Positions 54,819-64,000 of a stretch of 64,000 nucleotides of DNA are shown piece after piece; positions within the stretch are counted from its first letter, which is position 1; each line of letters starts with the position of its first letter. The notes beneath the pieces were generated by a model that did no database searches, was not told where the DNA came from, and worked only from the letters and a program-made list of their open reading frames with translations. Origin of the DNA: Apoda limacodes (Eukaryota; Arthropoda; Insecta; Lepidoptera; Limacodidae); assembly GCA_946406115.1 (NCBI GenBank), contig OX291544.1:20229521-20293520 (forward strand). The letters are read 5' to 3'. Both the position numbers and the translations under genes were made by a program.

Positions 54819-54965
54819 GTATTTCTGTTGCCGCTATAATAACAAACACTAAAAAACAGAATAAAATAAATATTTAAGGGGCTCCCATACAACAAACGTG
54901 ATATTTTTGCCGTTTTTATAGATAACGTAACCGTTCGTGCGCGAGGCTGACTCGCACTTGGTTGT
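54815..54965 (+). repeat. Family G 3' half
   Basis: 'gtatttctgttgccgctata' to 'ggggctcccatacaacaaac' and 'gcgcgaggctgactcgcact' TGG: the 3' half with a slightly altered terminal palindrome (GCGAGGCTGACTCGC). It abuts the mariner remnant. Confidence 0.65.
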
Positions 54966-55204
54966 TTTTTTTTTATTAGTTAAAAGTTTTATTTATGAGT
55001 TGCGTACCATTGTAATATTACTTGTAAAACCTAAAGATATAATGATAAATGGATATGTAGAAACACACTAGTGTAACTAATTACATGCACGTATGATGTA
55101 ATTTGCATCATAGCGCTACATAATAGCAACCTTGGGATGTTCCTAGGCAGTCGTTAATTGGAACACGCGAGTACGGACTAGAGGAGTAATAAATCTTATA
55201 CCTT
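54966..55204. other. Spacer
   Basis: No feature recognised. Confidence 0.4.
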
Positions 55205-55510
55205 TAAACGAGCCATTCTTGTATATATATGTATATAATCTGAATCTCGGGAAACGGCTTCAACAATTTTCATGAAATTTATTATGCATGGGTTTCGGGG
55301 GCGATATATCGATCTAGCTAGGTTTCATTTTTAGAAAACGTCGTTTTCAGGCAGTGATAAACTGGAAAATATGACTCTTCCTGACATCTACTAGCGAGTA
55401 GTATTACTATTATTTTTACCGACACAGCAATACTAAAGCTACTTGACAAAAGATGGCGTTGTTAAAAAAAAACGCTAAGCTCGGACCTCTAGGTACTATT
55501 GTATAAACTT
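55205..55510 (+). repeat. Interspersed repeat ('CGGGAAACGGCTTCAAC' type)
   Basis: 'gaatctcgggaaacggcttc' AACAATTTTCATGAAATT, 'gggtttcgggggcgatatat' CGATCTAGCTAGG and 'aaagatggcgttgttaaaaa' are consecutive landmarks of a common lepidopteran non-coding repeat. Confidence 0.5.
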
Positions 55511-55639
55511 ATGTGAACTGCTGTGTAATCTAATGTGAAAATATATACCACTATTTAAAACTGTGATTTTTATTTTACTAAGTTCTTGAACACTGCAGAT
55601 AATAGACAGTGATAAAAATAACCTATAGACAGTCACAGA

Positions 55640-55690
55640 TAGATAGGAAAGAACCCCGTTTTTTACCCTTTGGGTACAGAACCCTAAACA
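55640..55690 (-). repeat. Family G 5' terminus
   Basis: On the minus strand AGGGTTCTGTACCCAAAGGG and 'taaaaaacggggttctttcc': only the first 50 bases of the family. Confidence 0.6.
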
Positions 55691-55894
55691 AGACCAAACA
55701 GATTCGTTAATATTTGCTAATATATAACAGGTGGAATTAATTAAAAATTAAAAATTTTATTTTATTATTTTACTATTATTGAAACCTCCAATTTAATTCA
55801 TATGATTTAAAATGATTTTGACATTTGGCAAAATAATAAGGGAATGAAACCTACATCCTATTCTAAAATGTAGGTATCTTATAAATATATTAAT
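55691..55894. other. Spacer between family G pieces
   Basis: AT-rich; could be part of a nested insertion that separated the two G fragments. Confidence 0.3.
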
Positions 55895-56145
55895 ATCGAG
55901 CAAACACGAGCAAAAAAATCACGTTTGTTGTATGGGAGCCCCCTTAAAAATTTATTTTATTTCATTCTTTAGTATTTTTGTTATAGCGGCAACAGAAATA
56001 CATTTTCCGTGAAAATTTCAACTGTCTAACTATCACGGTTACAAGGTTAGATACAGCCTGGTGACATCGGACAGACGGACGGACAGCGAAGTCTTAGTTT
56101 TATGGTCTCGTTTTGTGCCCCTTGGGTACGGAAACCTAAAAAGGG
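55895..56145 (-). repeat. Family G, 5' two thirds
   Basis: On the minus strand TAGGTTTCCGTACCCAAGGG, the GTCCGTCCGTCTGTCC run, 'gaaatacattttcc'-equivalent and 'gggggctcccatacaacaaa' CGTGATTTTTTTGCTCG. The 3' arm and palindrome are absent. Confidence 0.65.
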
Positions 56146-56652
56146 ATAAAGATTTAAAAATTATATTAATTGTAAATTTGTGCCTACAAAATAAAATTGG
56201 CAAACTTTCATTATTAATACCAATATATTTCAATGCATTATAGGCATCTATACAAAAATAAAATAAAAAAGATGGTAGAGATATTTAAGCATTTTCTAAT
56301 ATTAATACACAACAGGTGGAGTGAAATATTAATTTATGATTAATATTATAATTTACTATATTTGAAATTCCAATTTAATTTAATTTTATTCAAAAGGCCA
56401 CACGATTTTTTTAAGATTTAACTTACATATTCATTCATAAAAACGTTGAACCCCTAATTTATTATTCTCTCGAATGATCAATTTCGCAAAACCTCTTGCA
56501 AAATATTCTATCCTAAGGTGTTCCTACATCACAATAGAAAACAACTGTCAAAATTTTATGTTCTTAGTTTAAGAGGCAGTTCTACGTGACTGAAAACTTG
56601 AGTAAAACAGGGATGATACGATATGTATGATATAGCTTTACAATCTTTACAC
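56146..56652. other. AT-rich spacer
   Basis: Nothing recognised. Confidence 0.4.
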
Positions 56653-56782
56653 CTTAGTCAAAATATTTGGCTTGGCCGTTTCGTTACTACAAGAACTATT
56701 GTAAAATAGACAAGTAATGAACAGTGACTAAGTTTTTCACTTTAGTAGCGAAACGGCCAAGCCACATATTTTGTGAAGTTAG
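56653..56782. repeat. Inverted repeat with 30-bp arms
   Basis: The left arm CAAAATATTTGGCTTGGCCG, then TTTCGTTACTA (about 56658-56689), pairs with the right arm TAGTAGCGAAACGGCCAAGC CACATATTTTG (56743-56774), with two mismatches and a loop of about 53 nt. The GC-rich core of the arms is unusual against AT-rich flanks. Confidence 0.8.
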
Positions 56783-57489
56783 GGTTTGTAGAGTCAAGGC
56801 GTGTAGAGTGAAAAGCATAGCTCTGCATGAGATCTGATAACTTTTTGACAGTTCGCGTCCACTGTCATACCATTGGGTCACGTGAAAATATTTTTGGTGA
56901 GATTTCACTTCTTTCTGTAAGTTGTTTATATGTTTTTATTTTGTTCATATTTTCTTTCTTTTTTTTAGGGTGTATTTCTTGCACATCACAGGTGCCATTT
57001 TTCACAGCCCACTCTCTATCTTTGTTTAATTTAAATATTAAACACTAATTGTGTTTTTTTCGTTGACTATAAATGGTTACATCATAAATAACTATATTCG
57101 CATAAGTCTATTGGTTTACTTTGTCATCAGATTATTAAGTCCAACCTCTGATGCAGCTTATTACGATTTTTTTCGTACATTATTTATATTTTCCGTCACC
57201 ATAGAAGTTTTATTTTGTAAATACTTGTGACCACAATTTAATTTTTAACGTAGTTGTAAGTACAGTAATATTATTTGTAAAATATCCCCTAATTTAAGGG
57301 ATAAAGAGATAATATTTTTTTTTAAACCTAAAACACATACATTTTTTTAGATATCAATAAAATCAAAATTATAAGATCTTTGCAATTGAAACTTTCTGTG
57401 TTAAATAAGTATACTATTTATGTTATATTCCGAGAATTTTGTTTATCTGGTGTAATCTAAACACAAGTTAAGTTCAAAAACACGACGAA
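56783..57489. other. Unassigned sequence
   Basis: TTGACAGTTCGCGTCCACTG and TGGGTCACGTGAAAAT (56850-56890) look repeat-derived. The rest is AT-rich. Confidence 0.35.
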
Positions 57490-57720
57490 GCACTTCGAGA
57501 AAATGTAGGTAGTACCCTTCAGCTTCGCTTGGCTCGTCGTGGCGGAGGAACTACTGTGCCCCCAGATCTGCGCCAGTTGTCAGTAGATACGTAAGAGGGC
57601 AATTCGGATCTGTTTTCGATTGTATCTGATGAAATCCAAAACATTTGATATACAGATTCAGTTGTAATTGTTTTTAAACAAGGAATATTTGTTTGAACAT
57701 TGTTCATTGAAGTCTTATTT
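57490..57720 (-). other. 62-codon frame, unrecognised
   Basis: The minus-strand frame 57707-57519 begins MNNVQTNIPCLKTITTESVY and ends in a basic GTVVPPPRRAKRS. It starts at an ATG and looks less biased than typical AT-rich noise, but no family, splice site or partner exon can be identified. Confidence 0.25.
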
Positions 57721-58079
57721 TGAAAAGTATCTTAATTTGAAAAGATATCTTTGAAATAAAAACAAAATGATAGTTACATAACGAAACTTAATTACTTCCA
57801 AGAGTCGTCTAAAAGGCTCTTTGACATTGTTGCTTATAAATGAAGTTCGTTTGAATCTTGTTCCTGCTCAAAACTCCTGAAAAAGAGGAGGAGGTTTTTG
57901 CTGGATTAGAGAAGAGATAGAAAAATTATAATAAGTGGTGACAATAAGAAATAGATTGACAAATCAATAGCAGAGACAAGATCAAGAGTAATTTCAGTTA
58001 GTTAGGGCACAAAAAAAAACAAATCGTCAAAAAAATTCGCCTCAAACTAGCTTCACTGAATTAAAAGTCGAAAACCACC

Positions 58080-58325
58080 GTAAGAAATGCCCTCGACTTC
58101 TTCGGGAATTTGATTCTCCTTACCTTTGCCAATAGTCGCAAAAGTTTGTAATAGATACGGTCTATCAATGCGATCTGCTGCCGCAGTTGCTTCTGCTGTT
58201 TTGGCTAACGTTGAGCTGGTTTCCTCTAATGACCGAAGCCTGGTAATAGATAAAAATAAGCCGAAGCTGTATCCAAAGCCCGAACAAAAGCTTATGATGG
58301 TATTGAATGTATTGTAATTGAAAGC
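58080..58325 (+). pseudogene. Fragment of a multicopy insect protein
   Basis: The frame AKVCNRYGLSMRSAAAVASA, then VLANVELVSSNDRSLVIDKN (58132-58255), resembles a sequence pattern (cdRyg.SdR.aA.iassvL.d.g.v......vIDk.K) that I associate with repetitive uncharacterised insect proteins. The upstream frame FTELKVENHRKKCPRLL may belong to it after a frameshift. No catalytic motif is visible. The family assignment is from memory of the pattern only. Confidence 0.35.
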
Positions 58326-58509
58326 ATATACACCGTTAAATTTTAATTGTTTTACTGCCGTGGACAGGTTATCAGGTGCATGAAAGACTCTCGATCTGTA
58401 AAGATAAAAATAAAAAATAAAATAACATTTTTTTTAAAACTCGAATCAATTCTTGCTTGAGTGACAAAATGACGCGAGCCATTAGCAGGTAGGTCAATAT
58501 TCAAAAAAA

Positions 58510-58810
58510 CTTACCCTATTATGACACATGACTCATTTCACCAATGACGCGTAGCGCAGACCATGTGGACTTCGATAAATTAACCAATGCTAGACTAATT
58601 ACCGCCCCTACATCTTGTTTGATTGGCAATTCGCAAGGCGTGTGCCCCCCCGCGCCCAGCGGGCTACGGTCAAAACATATCAAAAACATCAGTTTTCTCT
58701 GAGACGTGTGCGGTGCTCGGTGCACCGCTGTAAACGATTCTTGTCGAGCGAAAGTATGGCGTCTCGAAATAACGCGTAACATGGAGTACCTTTATATGGT
58801 GCAATTAGGT
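58510..58810. other. GC-rich block, unrecognised
   Basis: 'gccccccccgcgcccagcgg'-like sequence near 58645 and 'gacgtgtgcggtgctcggtg' near 58703 form a 250-base GC-rich island with an 87-codon minus frame. No recognised motif; probably a repeat. Confidence 0.3.
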
Positions 58811-59240
58811 CCCGGGATCTAGGTACAAAGTATTTACGACGGTCCTAAGCCCGTAAAATTATAAAGGAAAATGTGCAATCATTGAATTTCTTAAATGGAA
58901 AAAAAATAAGTTTGGAGCAACACATTTCAATAACAGAACCTGGATCAACTTATTTGGCACACAACGCCAAGCTGTGGTACTACAGTGGGTATTTTGACTT
59001 CCATCACTACTTTTTAAAGAAGAAAAGGTTTAAATTTGGAACGTGATTTGTGTTGAGTATGATGGAAGTGCAACTAGCACAGGCTGGAAAGGTGGTGTCA
59101 TTCAAAATTTAGAGAAATATATGAAGAGTAGTAGTAGTAGTAGAGAAAAGTAGTCTGTTTGTTTACTTTATGCCAATAAGTTACCTCTTCGACATTTATT
59201 TATGACTGTTTTGTCCCACCCGTTTCTATATGCAACATGC
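58811..59240. other. Unassigned sequence
   Basis: A short (AGT)n run at 59127-59145; otherwise nothing recognised. Confidence 0.35.
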
Positions 59241-59841
59241 TACAAGACAAACTTAGCGTTTTCTGGCAACACTAGTTGTTACGTCTTTGTCGTTGTTTAT
59301 GCGAAAAATAACCTAACGCAAAAATAATTAATTTGAGCCATTCAAACTAATTAAAAGCATTTTTCTTCGTATTACGCTTATATTGTAGTATTGCATTAGC
59401 GGCTAATAAAAATTGTTTCATATTGTTGAAAGTGAATTGTTTTGGACCACGATGAAAGGAAAATACTTAGTTTGTACCTTTTCTTTATATCAATTTAAAG
59501 TTTTGGATCTTGTTCTTATTTTTATGTTTCTCTTATGCTCATTAGCTGTGATTTAGGGCTCCCTTAGGTCCCCTTAGAGGACATTAGGACATACAGACGT
59601 GGTGCATGTTAGTGCAACAAACCTACATATTTTAGGTAAGTAATAGCCATTCCTTTTAATGTTAAAACCTTAGTTAGGTTTCAGTTTACCCGCCATTAAG
59701 ACGAAACAATGACCTTTGATGGCAGTGCCTCAGGTTCTAACGAATATTCAGGTTCTATTGATAAATAATAAGCTATTTGTGATATTCAGTCTACTGTTTG
59801 TTTTCTTGCCGTAGCTGGTAATATGTCCGACTAACCTAAAC
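59241..59841 (+). other. Possible 5' region of an unrecognised gene
   Basis: 'tctggcaacactagttgtta' CGTCTTTGTCGTTG and repeated AACCTAAC/TTAGGTTT motifs at 59310-59835 give the look of an insect promoter/5' UTR region. A CAG/TAG acceptor-like 'ttgccgtag' lies just before the downstream ATG. Interpretation is weak. Confidence 0.2.
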
Positions 59842-60054
59842 ATGTTGTCAAATGATGAATTGAGTACCGACCAAAATTATGTTTTTGAGATATTTCAAGC
59901 TATTATTACAAGTTTCTGTGCTCCTGAGCTAGCAAACCGTAAGCGGGAAAAAATGGCTTACTCAATACGGCTTTACGTGAGTTCTATTAACCCTTCAGAA
60001 CACCTGGTACTCCTGGTAAACTATGAGGTGAAAGTTTACCTGTTTGTTTTTTAA
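59842..60054 (+). CDS. Candidate coding exon, unrecognised protein
   Basis: From an ATG in good context (AAACATG) an open frame reads MLSNDELSTDQNYVFEIFQA, then IITSFCAPELANRKREKMAY and SIRLY. It ends in phase 0 at a strong splice donor TAC|GTGAGT (59976/59977). Without splicing it continues 25 codons to a stop at 60054. The composition (acidic start, amphipathic helical middle, no Asn/Lys/Ile bias) is much more protein-like than neighbouring frames. No partner exon was found downstream, where a Jockey fragment begins at 60140, so it may be a truncated or retro-copied gene piece. Confidence 0.3.
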   Translation: MLSNDELSTDQNYVFEIFQAIITSFCAPELANRKREKMAYSIRLYVSSINPSEHLVLLVNYEVKVYLFVF

Positions 60055-60139
60055 TAAAGCAAAAGTCGTCGTTTAAAGATAGTGCCAAACATGTTTACAA
60101 ATTGATCAAATTATTTTCCTGATATTTCCCTGAGAGTTT

Positions 60140-60415
60140 GAGATTTTTTTACAAGTCGCAAGTTCGGCCCATATGGAGTGCTGCTACCATCTCTGGGCGG
60201 GTGCACCCGGATACCATCTTGGCCCTTTTGACTCGGTTCAACGACGGGCTGTGAGTATTGTCGACGATTCCAAACCACTTGCCGTATAGAGCCCTTAAGT
60301 ATGAGGAAAGACTTTGCCTTCCTGTGTGTGTTCTACCACTTGTACAATGGGATGTGTTCTGAGGAATTGTTCGAAACGGCTGCTTTCTACCATCGCACCG
60401 CTTCCTCTGCCGCAC
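60140..60415 (+). mobile_element. Jockey-type fragment
   Basis: SSAHMECCYHLWAGAPGYHL, GPFDSVQRRAVSIVDDSK and, after frameshifts, DFAFLCVFYHLYNGMCSEEL and FETAAFYHRTA match 14550-14800. It stops abruptly at 60415, where unrelated sequence begins. Confidence 0.75.
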
Positions 60416-60950
60416 GACGGAGCACGAGACATACTACGCGTTTTGCTGCCTAAAGTGTCTGGAACCATTAAAACAGCTTTACCTGTTTTTATTATGTCTA
60501 ACAAAATACGCCTGTATTTAATAGGCACACGCTGTGGCGCGCAAAAAGAGAAGCCACTTTGAAAAACTTGTAGCGTCAGCAACACCTGGAGTTTTAAAAC
60601 GCTCCGTTTGATGAGTGACAGTGATTAAAAATATTTACAACTTTTAACCCCTTAGTGTTTTATTATATTATTATTTTTTAACTGTTAAATTTCATTATAC
60701 CTAACGAGTAACAAACCATACCACTGTTGTTCAAGAAGTACAATAACTGGAAAGATGATCCAATATTGAAGATGAAGATGAAACGTATATATGCCAATTA
60801 AACAGCTTGTATTTATTAAAAAATTAATGGATTCACTTCATAAAATATAATTACTGGGTGTATGAGACTGGGTACGTAATAAGTTAATAACTCAGGAAAA
60901 AAAATATGAGAAATTACGGCCACGCACGAAACATATGTTAGTACTATTGT
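60416..60950. other. Unassigned sequence after the Jockey break
   Basis: The first 190 bases are GC-richer ('gacggagcacgagacatact', 'acacgctgtggcgcgcaaaa') with overlapping frames on both strands but no recognisable motif. Confidence 0.3.
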
Positions 60951-61050
60951 CTGTAACTGTAAATGCGCGGCGAACGCCATTTTGGTTCAACTTACGCGAT
61001 TTATACCTGCCCGGACGACAGCCATTTTGGTTCAACTTACGTGCCGCGAT
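60951..61050 (+). repeat. Direct repeat, CCATTTTGGTTCAACTTACG
   Basis: GCCATTTTGGTTCAACTTAC followed by G occurs twice, starting at about 60977 and 61020 (period 43 bases). The intervening parts differ. Confidence 0.65.
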
Positions 61051-62380
61051 GTATATCTAGTTGTCCGGAATTTTAGTAAAACAAAATATGGTTCACATCT
61101 CAAGCTTCATAAGACACACAGAGCGCACTATTGCGGTAAAATTTTAATTTCCTTGTTGCATTCACTCTCATAAAATCGTGTTTCTACATACATATATATT
61201 TGAATACATGGAAGAAAGCAAAGGGGTTAAACAACTTTGTTATTATTTTAAATTTTAAGTATTCTCTATGGGTCCAAAACATCGAACCCATAATGTGTGA
61301 AAAACGACGAAGCTTTTGATGCTAATTGTGATACTGTTGCATCATTTTTTTTCCATATGTATACGGGATACCCTATTGTACGTGTAAGATCGAGCACCGA
61401 TGACCGACTATTACGGCCATAGACCATAGACTTTTATTGGATTTCCAGTATGTGTATTTTTTTTTTATTTTAGGCCCGAAGATAGTCAACTTCCCAATCA
61501 AATCCTCAATCCTCAATCTTTAAATAAATAAAATAAAAACTATGAAATTATAGAAAAGTTTGTAGGTGTGTGAGCGCCTCACAACAGGACTTTTTATTTG
61601 ATATCTCACACGCAACACCATGCGTAACTTTTTTTATATTTTCAGACTGAGAGGCAGACACGAGTTATCCTAAAAAAGTGTTCCGCCAGTTTTTTTTCAT
61701 TCAGAGGCACGAAACCCTAAAATTCATCAGCAACGGACTACCCTGTAAAAAGTTATATTCGGTCATAGTTAAACCAAAAAATATAATAAGAACTTACGAG
61801 ACAACTGAAAAAAAAAATATTCGCTTAAAAAAACTCTCTAATTTCGTTACGTTACGTACTAATAATTAAAATTAATACGCTCGCGACTTGAGAATGTCCT
61901 CCTCTGTTTTGTCAGTTAAAAATTGTTACATTTTTATTGATGTCAGAATTGATTTCGATTTAATGTTTAAGTCAAAGTCGTCATCCGTTTTATATTATTG
62001 AAAAATAGTAGGTATTAAATTTGTTGACATACTAAACAGTACAGTATCGTAAACACAATAATATATTGGCGTAATTATGAAAATAAATATTTCTATGATA
62101 TAATCACCAAAACTGTTACGATACAATCTGATAACGTAAGGTATGAATTAATTACGACGCTAAGAAGGTTAAATAATAGAAGATGATCAATCATTTATAA
62201 AAGGTCACATATTAGTCCAGTGAAATAAGTCATTTGAATTGAAAAAGACGTAATCCAGCTATAATTAATGGATTTAATTAATTGTTTTTATATTTTTGAC
62301 GAAATATGTTATTTGGGAAAAAAATATATTGTTTTTTAAAATGTTTTTACTCTAACGTATTTGTAACCAAATTGTATTAT
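61051..62380. other. AT-rich stretch, no gene seen
   Basis: Two short plus frames (60982-61173, 61678-61869) have Lys/Asn-rich composition and no motif. Confidence 0.4.
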
Positions 62381-62725
62381 CTACTCACGTGCCTCTTCGC
62401 ATTTACGTGAATGTGGACCCGGTGCCCGAACAGGGCAATAGATCAGATCCATCAAATTACAGACCAATCGCTATTACCTCTCTTGTCTCCAAGGTGATGG
62501 AGCGTGTGATAAACACACAGCTTCTAAGATACCTAGAAAAATATGACCTGGTCAGCGACCGTCAATATGGCTTTCGCAATGGTCGCTCGACTGGTGACCT
62601 TCTAGTGTATCTCACATACCTATAGGCACAAACCATTAAGAGTCAGGGGAGGCATTGGCATATAGCCTAGACATAGCGAAGGTATTCGATCGAATCTGGC
62701 ACAGAGGTCTTCTACGTTGCTATAC
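62381..62725 (+). mobile_element. Jockey-type RT N-terminal fragment
   Basis: VDPVPEQGNRSDPSNYRPIA, ITSLVSKVMERVINTQLLRY, DLVSDRQYGFRNGRSTGDLL and, after a stop, SLDIAKVFDRIWHRGLL-like sequence. This is the region just before the catalytic YADD, in better condition than at 9795. It ends near 62725. Confidence 0.85.
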
Positions 62726-63249
62726 TCAATAGGCCATACATAGTAATCAACAAGCTATAAAATGGTTTTACTTAAAATCCTTTTTAATTTGCAGAAAAGA
62801 AGAGAATAACCTCTAAGCTCTCTTTTTTTCCAGTTACTTCTACATTTTTATTTAAAACACTATAAAAATATATTTTCACGTCTCCAGTACCAAAAGGGTG
62901 GTTTTGCTGCTCAAAAACAGTGGGCAAAATCGATGAAAAAAAAAAAAACAACTTGATAATTAGTTTAGAAACAATTTTTTTTAATGTAAAGCATAACTAC
63001 GTAGCATTTTTATTGTTGACGTACTTAATATTTATGATCAACAATACCTAATAATAATTAATACCGTTTATTTAAAAAAAATATGCTTTGTATTTGATAA
63101 AAGTGTCATAGAGTTAATTTCTGAACGCACATCTACAAAAAAAGCGAAATGGTGCGAAACTTATCAGTTATTTTCACTTTAAATTATTACTTTTATTTAT
63201 ATTTAAATTATTTACGTATATATTGTATTTTTTTTGATAAATAATAGAC
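62726..63249. other. AT-rich spacer
   Basis: Nothing recognised beyond poly-A tracts. Confidence 0.4.
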
Positions 63250-63417
63250 TTGAGTAACAAGGATATTTCTGTAACAACAGAAGAGCTAAGACAACAAGTA
63301 TCAAATTCTGAACTAAGCTTTTTACCAGAGAAGTCACGTGAAAAATATCTTAAAGCACACAAATTGTTCAATAATTGGCGACTTTCAAAAGGTGCTAATG
63401 TTAAAAAGAATAGTTAG
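63250..63417 (+). pseudogene. Tyrosine-recombinase-like N-terminal fragment, second copy
   Basis: The frame LSNKDISVTTEELRQQVSNS, then ELSFLPEKSREKYLKAHKLF and NNWRLSKGAN, aligns with 11690-11815 (LPEKS..RYLQAYQNF..W..SK.AN). The match stops right after SKGAN, and the remaining five codons are unrelated, so the end is either a splice junction (GT follows GCTAAT) or a break. The two copies share the motif spacing but differ at most other positions, so they are separate family members rather than a recent duplication. Confidence 0.5.
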
Positions 63418-63429
63418 TACCTACCTATT

Positions 63430-64000
63430 GTTTATTTTAGGGTAGACGAAGTTATAGAGTGTATAAATATGATGAATAAAGATCTTGAATCTATAATAAA
63501 CTAGACTGAACAGTATGGCCTTTCTCTTAACCCTGCTAAAACACAAGTCATAATGGTAGGTAATAAAGCTTTCCTAAAAAAAGTTGACCAAAAAAAATGT
63601 AGGACCTTTAAGTTTCAACGGGGTGCAACTAAATTATTGCCAGCAAGTAAAAAATCTAGGCCTTATAATAGCAAATGATCTTTCTTGGTCGCATCATGTC
63701 ACCGAGGTAAGTAAAAAAATCTTTTTGACGATGCATTCCCTAAAGAGAATGAAACACTTTTTACCTGAATCAGCTAAGGTTACGCTAGTTAACTCCCTGT
63801 TGCTTCCCATAATTGACTATGCAGTTTTATGCTATCCCGACATAACTGAAGAACTACTTAACAAACTCGACCGCCTTCTCAACTTATGCATCCGTTATAT
63901 TTTCGGCTTGCGTTAGTTACATGATCACCATGTCTCCCAATATCGTACACAGTTAAATTGGCTCAATATCCGTTTTCGCCGAAATACTCATCTTCTGACA
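63430..64000 (+). mobile_element. Non-LTR reverse transcriptase C-terminal part, cut by the window edge
   Basis: VDEVIECINMMNKDLESI, EQYGLSLNPAKTQVIMVGNK, then (after a one-base shift) KNVGPLSFNGVQLNYCQQVK, NLGLIIANDLSWSHHVTEVS, LPESAKVTLVNSLLLPIIDY and LDRLLNLCIRYIFGLR, ending NWLNIRFRRNTHLL at the edge. This is the post-YADD thumb region of a fourth non-LTR lineage. The frame is nearly open, so the copy is fairly young. The YADD box itself is not included. Confidence 0.85.

Overview
The window looks like a piece of a moth or butterfly (Lepidoptera) nuclear genome. The sequence is AT-rich and intron-bearing. It carries insect cuticle protein genes with the Rebers-Riddiford chitin-binding domain, and it is dense in decayed interspersed repeats of types I associate with lepidopteran genomes. 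No rRNA operon, tRNA gene, CRISPR array or bacterial gene organisation is visible.

Only two host genes can be assembled with confidence, both on the minus strand. The first is CPR gene 1 (17704-21286, four exons, 216 aa). The second is CPR gene 2 (32239-44494, three exons, 230 aa, with a 10.6 kb second intron). Both have a 12-15 nt first coding exon, an intron inside the signal peptide, an RR-1 chitin-binding domain, a TATA box 52-53 nt upstream of the ATG and an AATAAA just after the stop. They look like neighbouring members of a cuticle-protein cluster whose secreted products bind chitin in soft cuticle. Three further short open exon-like stretches (2931, 49866, 59842) are possible first exons of unrecognised genes and stay speculative.

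Most of the rest is transposon debris. One Jockey-type non-LTR family recurs at least nine times (largest copies 9035-11200 and 21541-23565). At least four other non-LTR lineages leave reverse transcriptase pieces (18372, 25930, 52540, 63430) and 3' ends. Mariner transposase remnants lie at 54280 and 27200. Two separate fragments of a tyrosine-recombinase-like protein (11656-12312 and 63250-63417) are present. tRNA-derived SINEs, 5S-rRNA-derived fragments, a double-hairpin foldback, a TIR element, two long hairpins and a 37-bp, 16-unit minisatellite complete the picture.

The most interesting structural pattern is that two unrelated-looking repeat families share one architecture: a short subterminal inverted repeat pair plus a terminal palindrome (7-bp stem, 1-nt centre) at one end only. 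This is the layout known for non-autonomous Helentron (HINE/DINE-like) rolling-circle elements. One of these families also carries a perfect 14-bp internal inverted repeat built on CACGTG.
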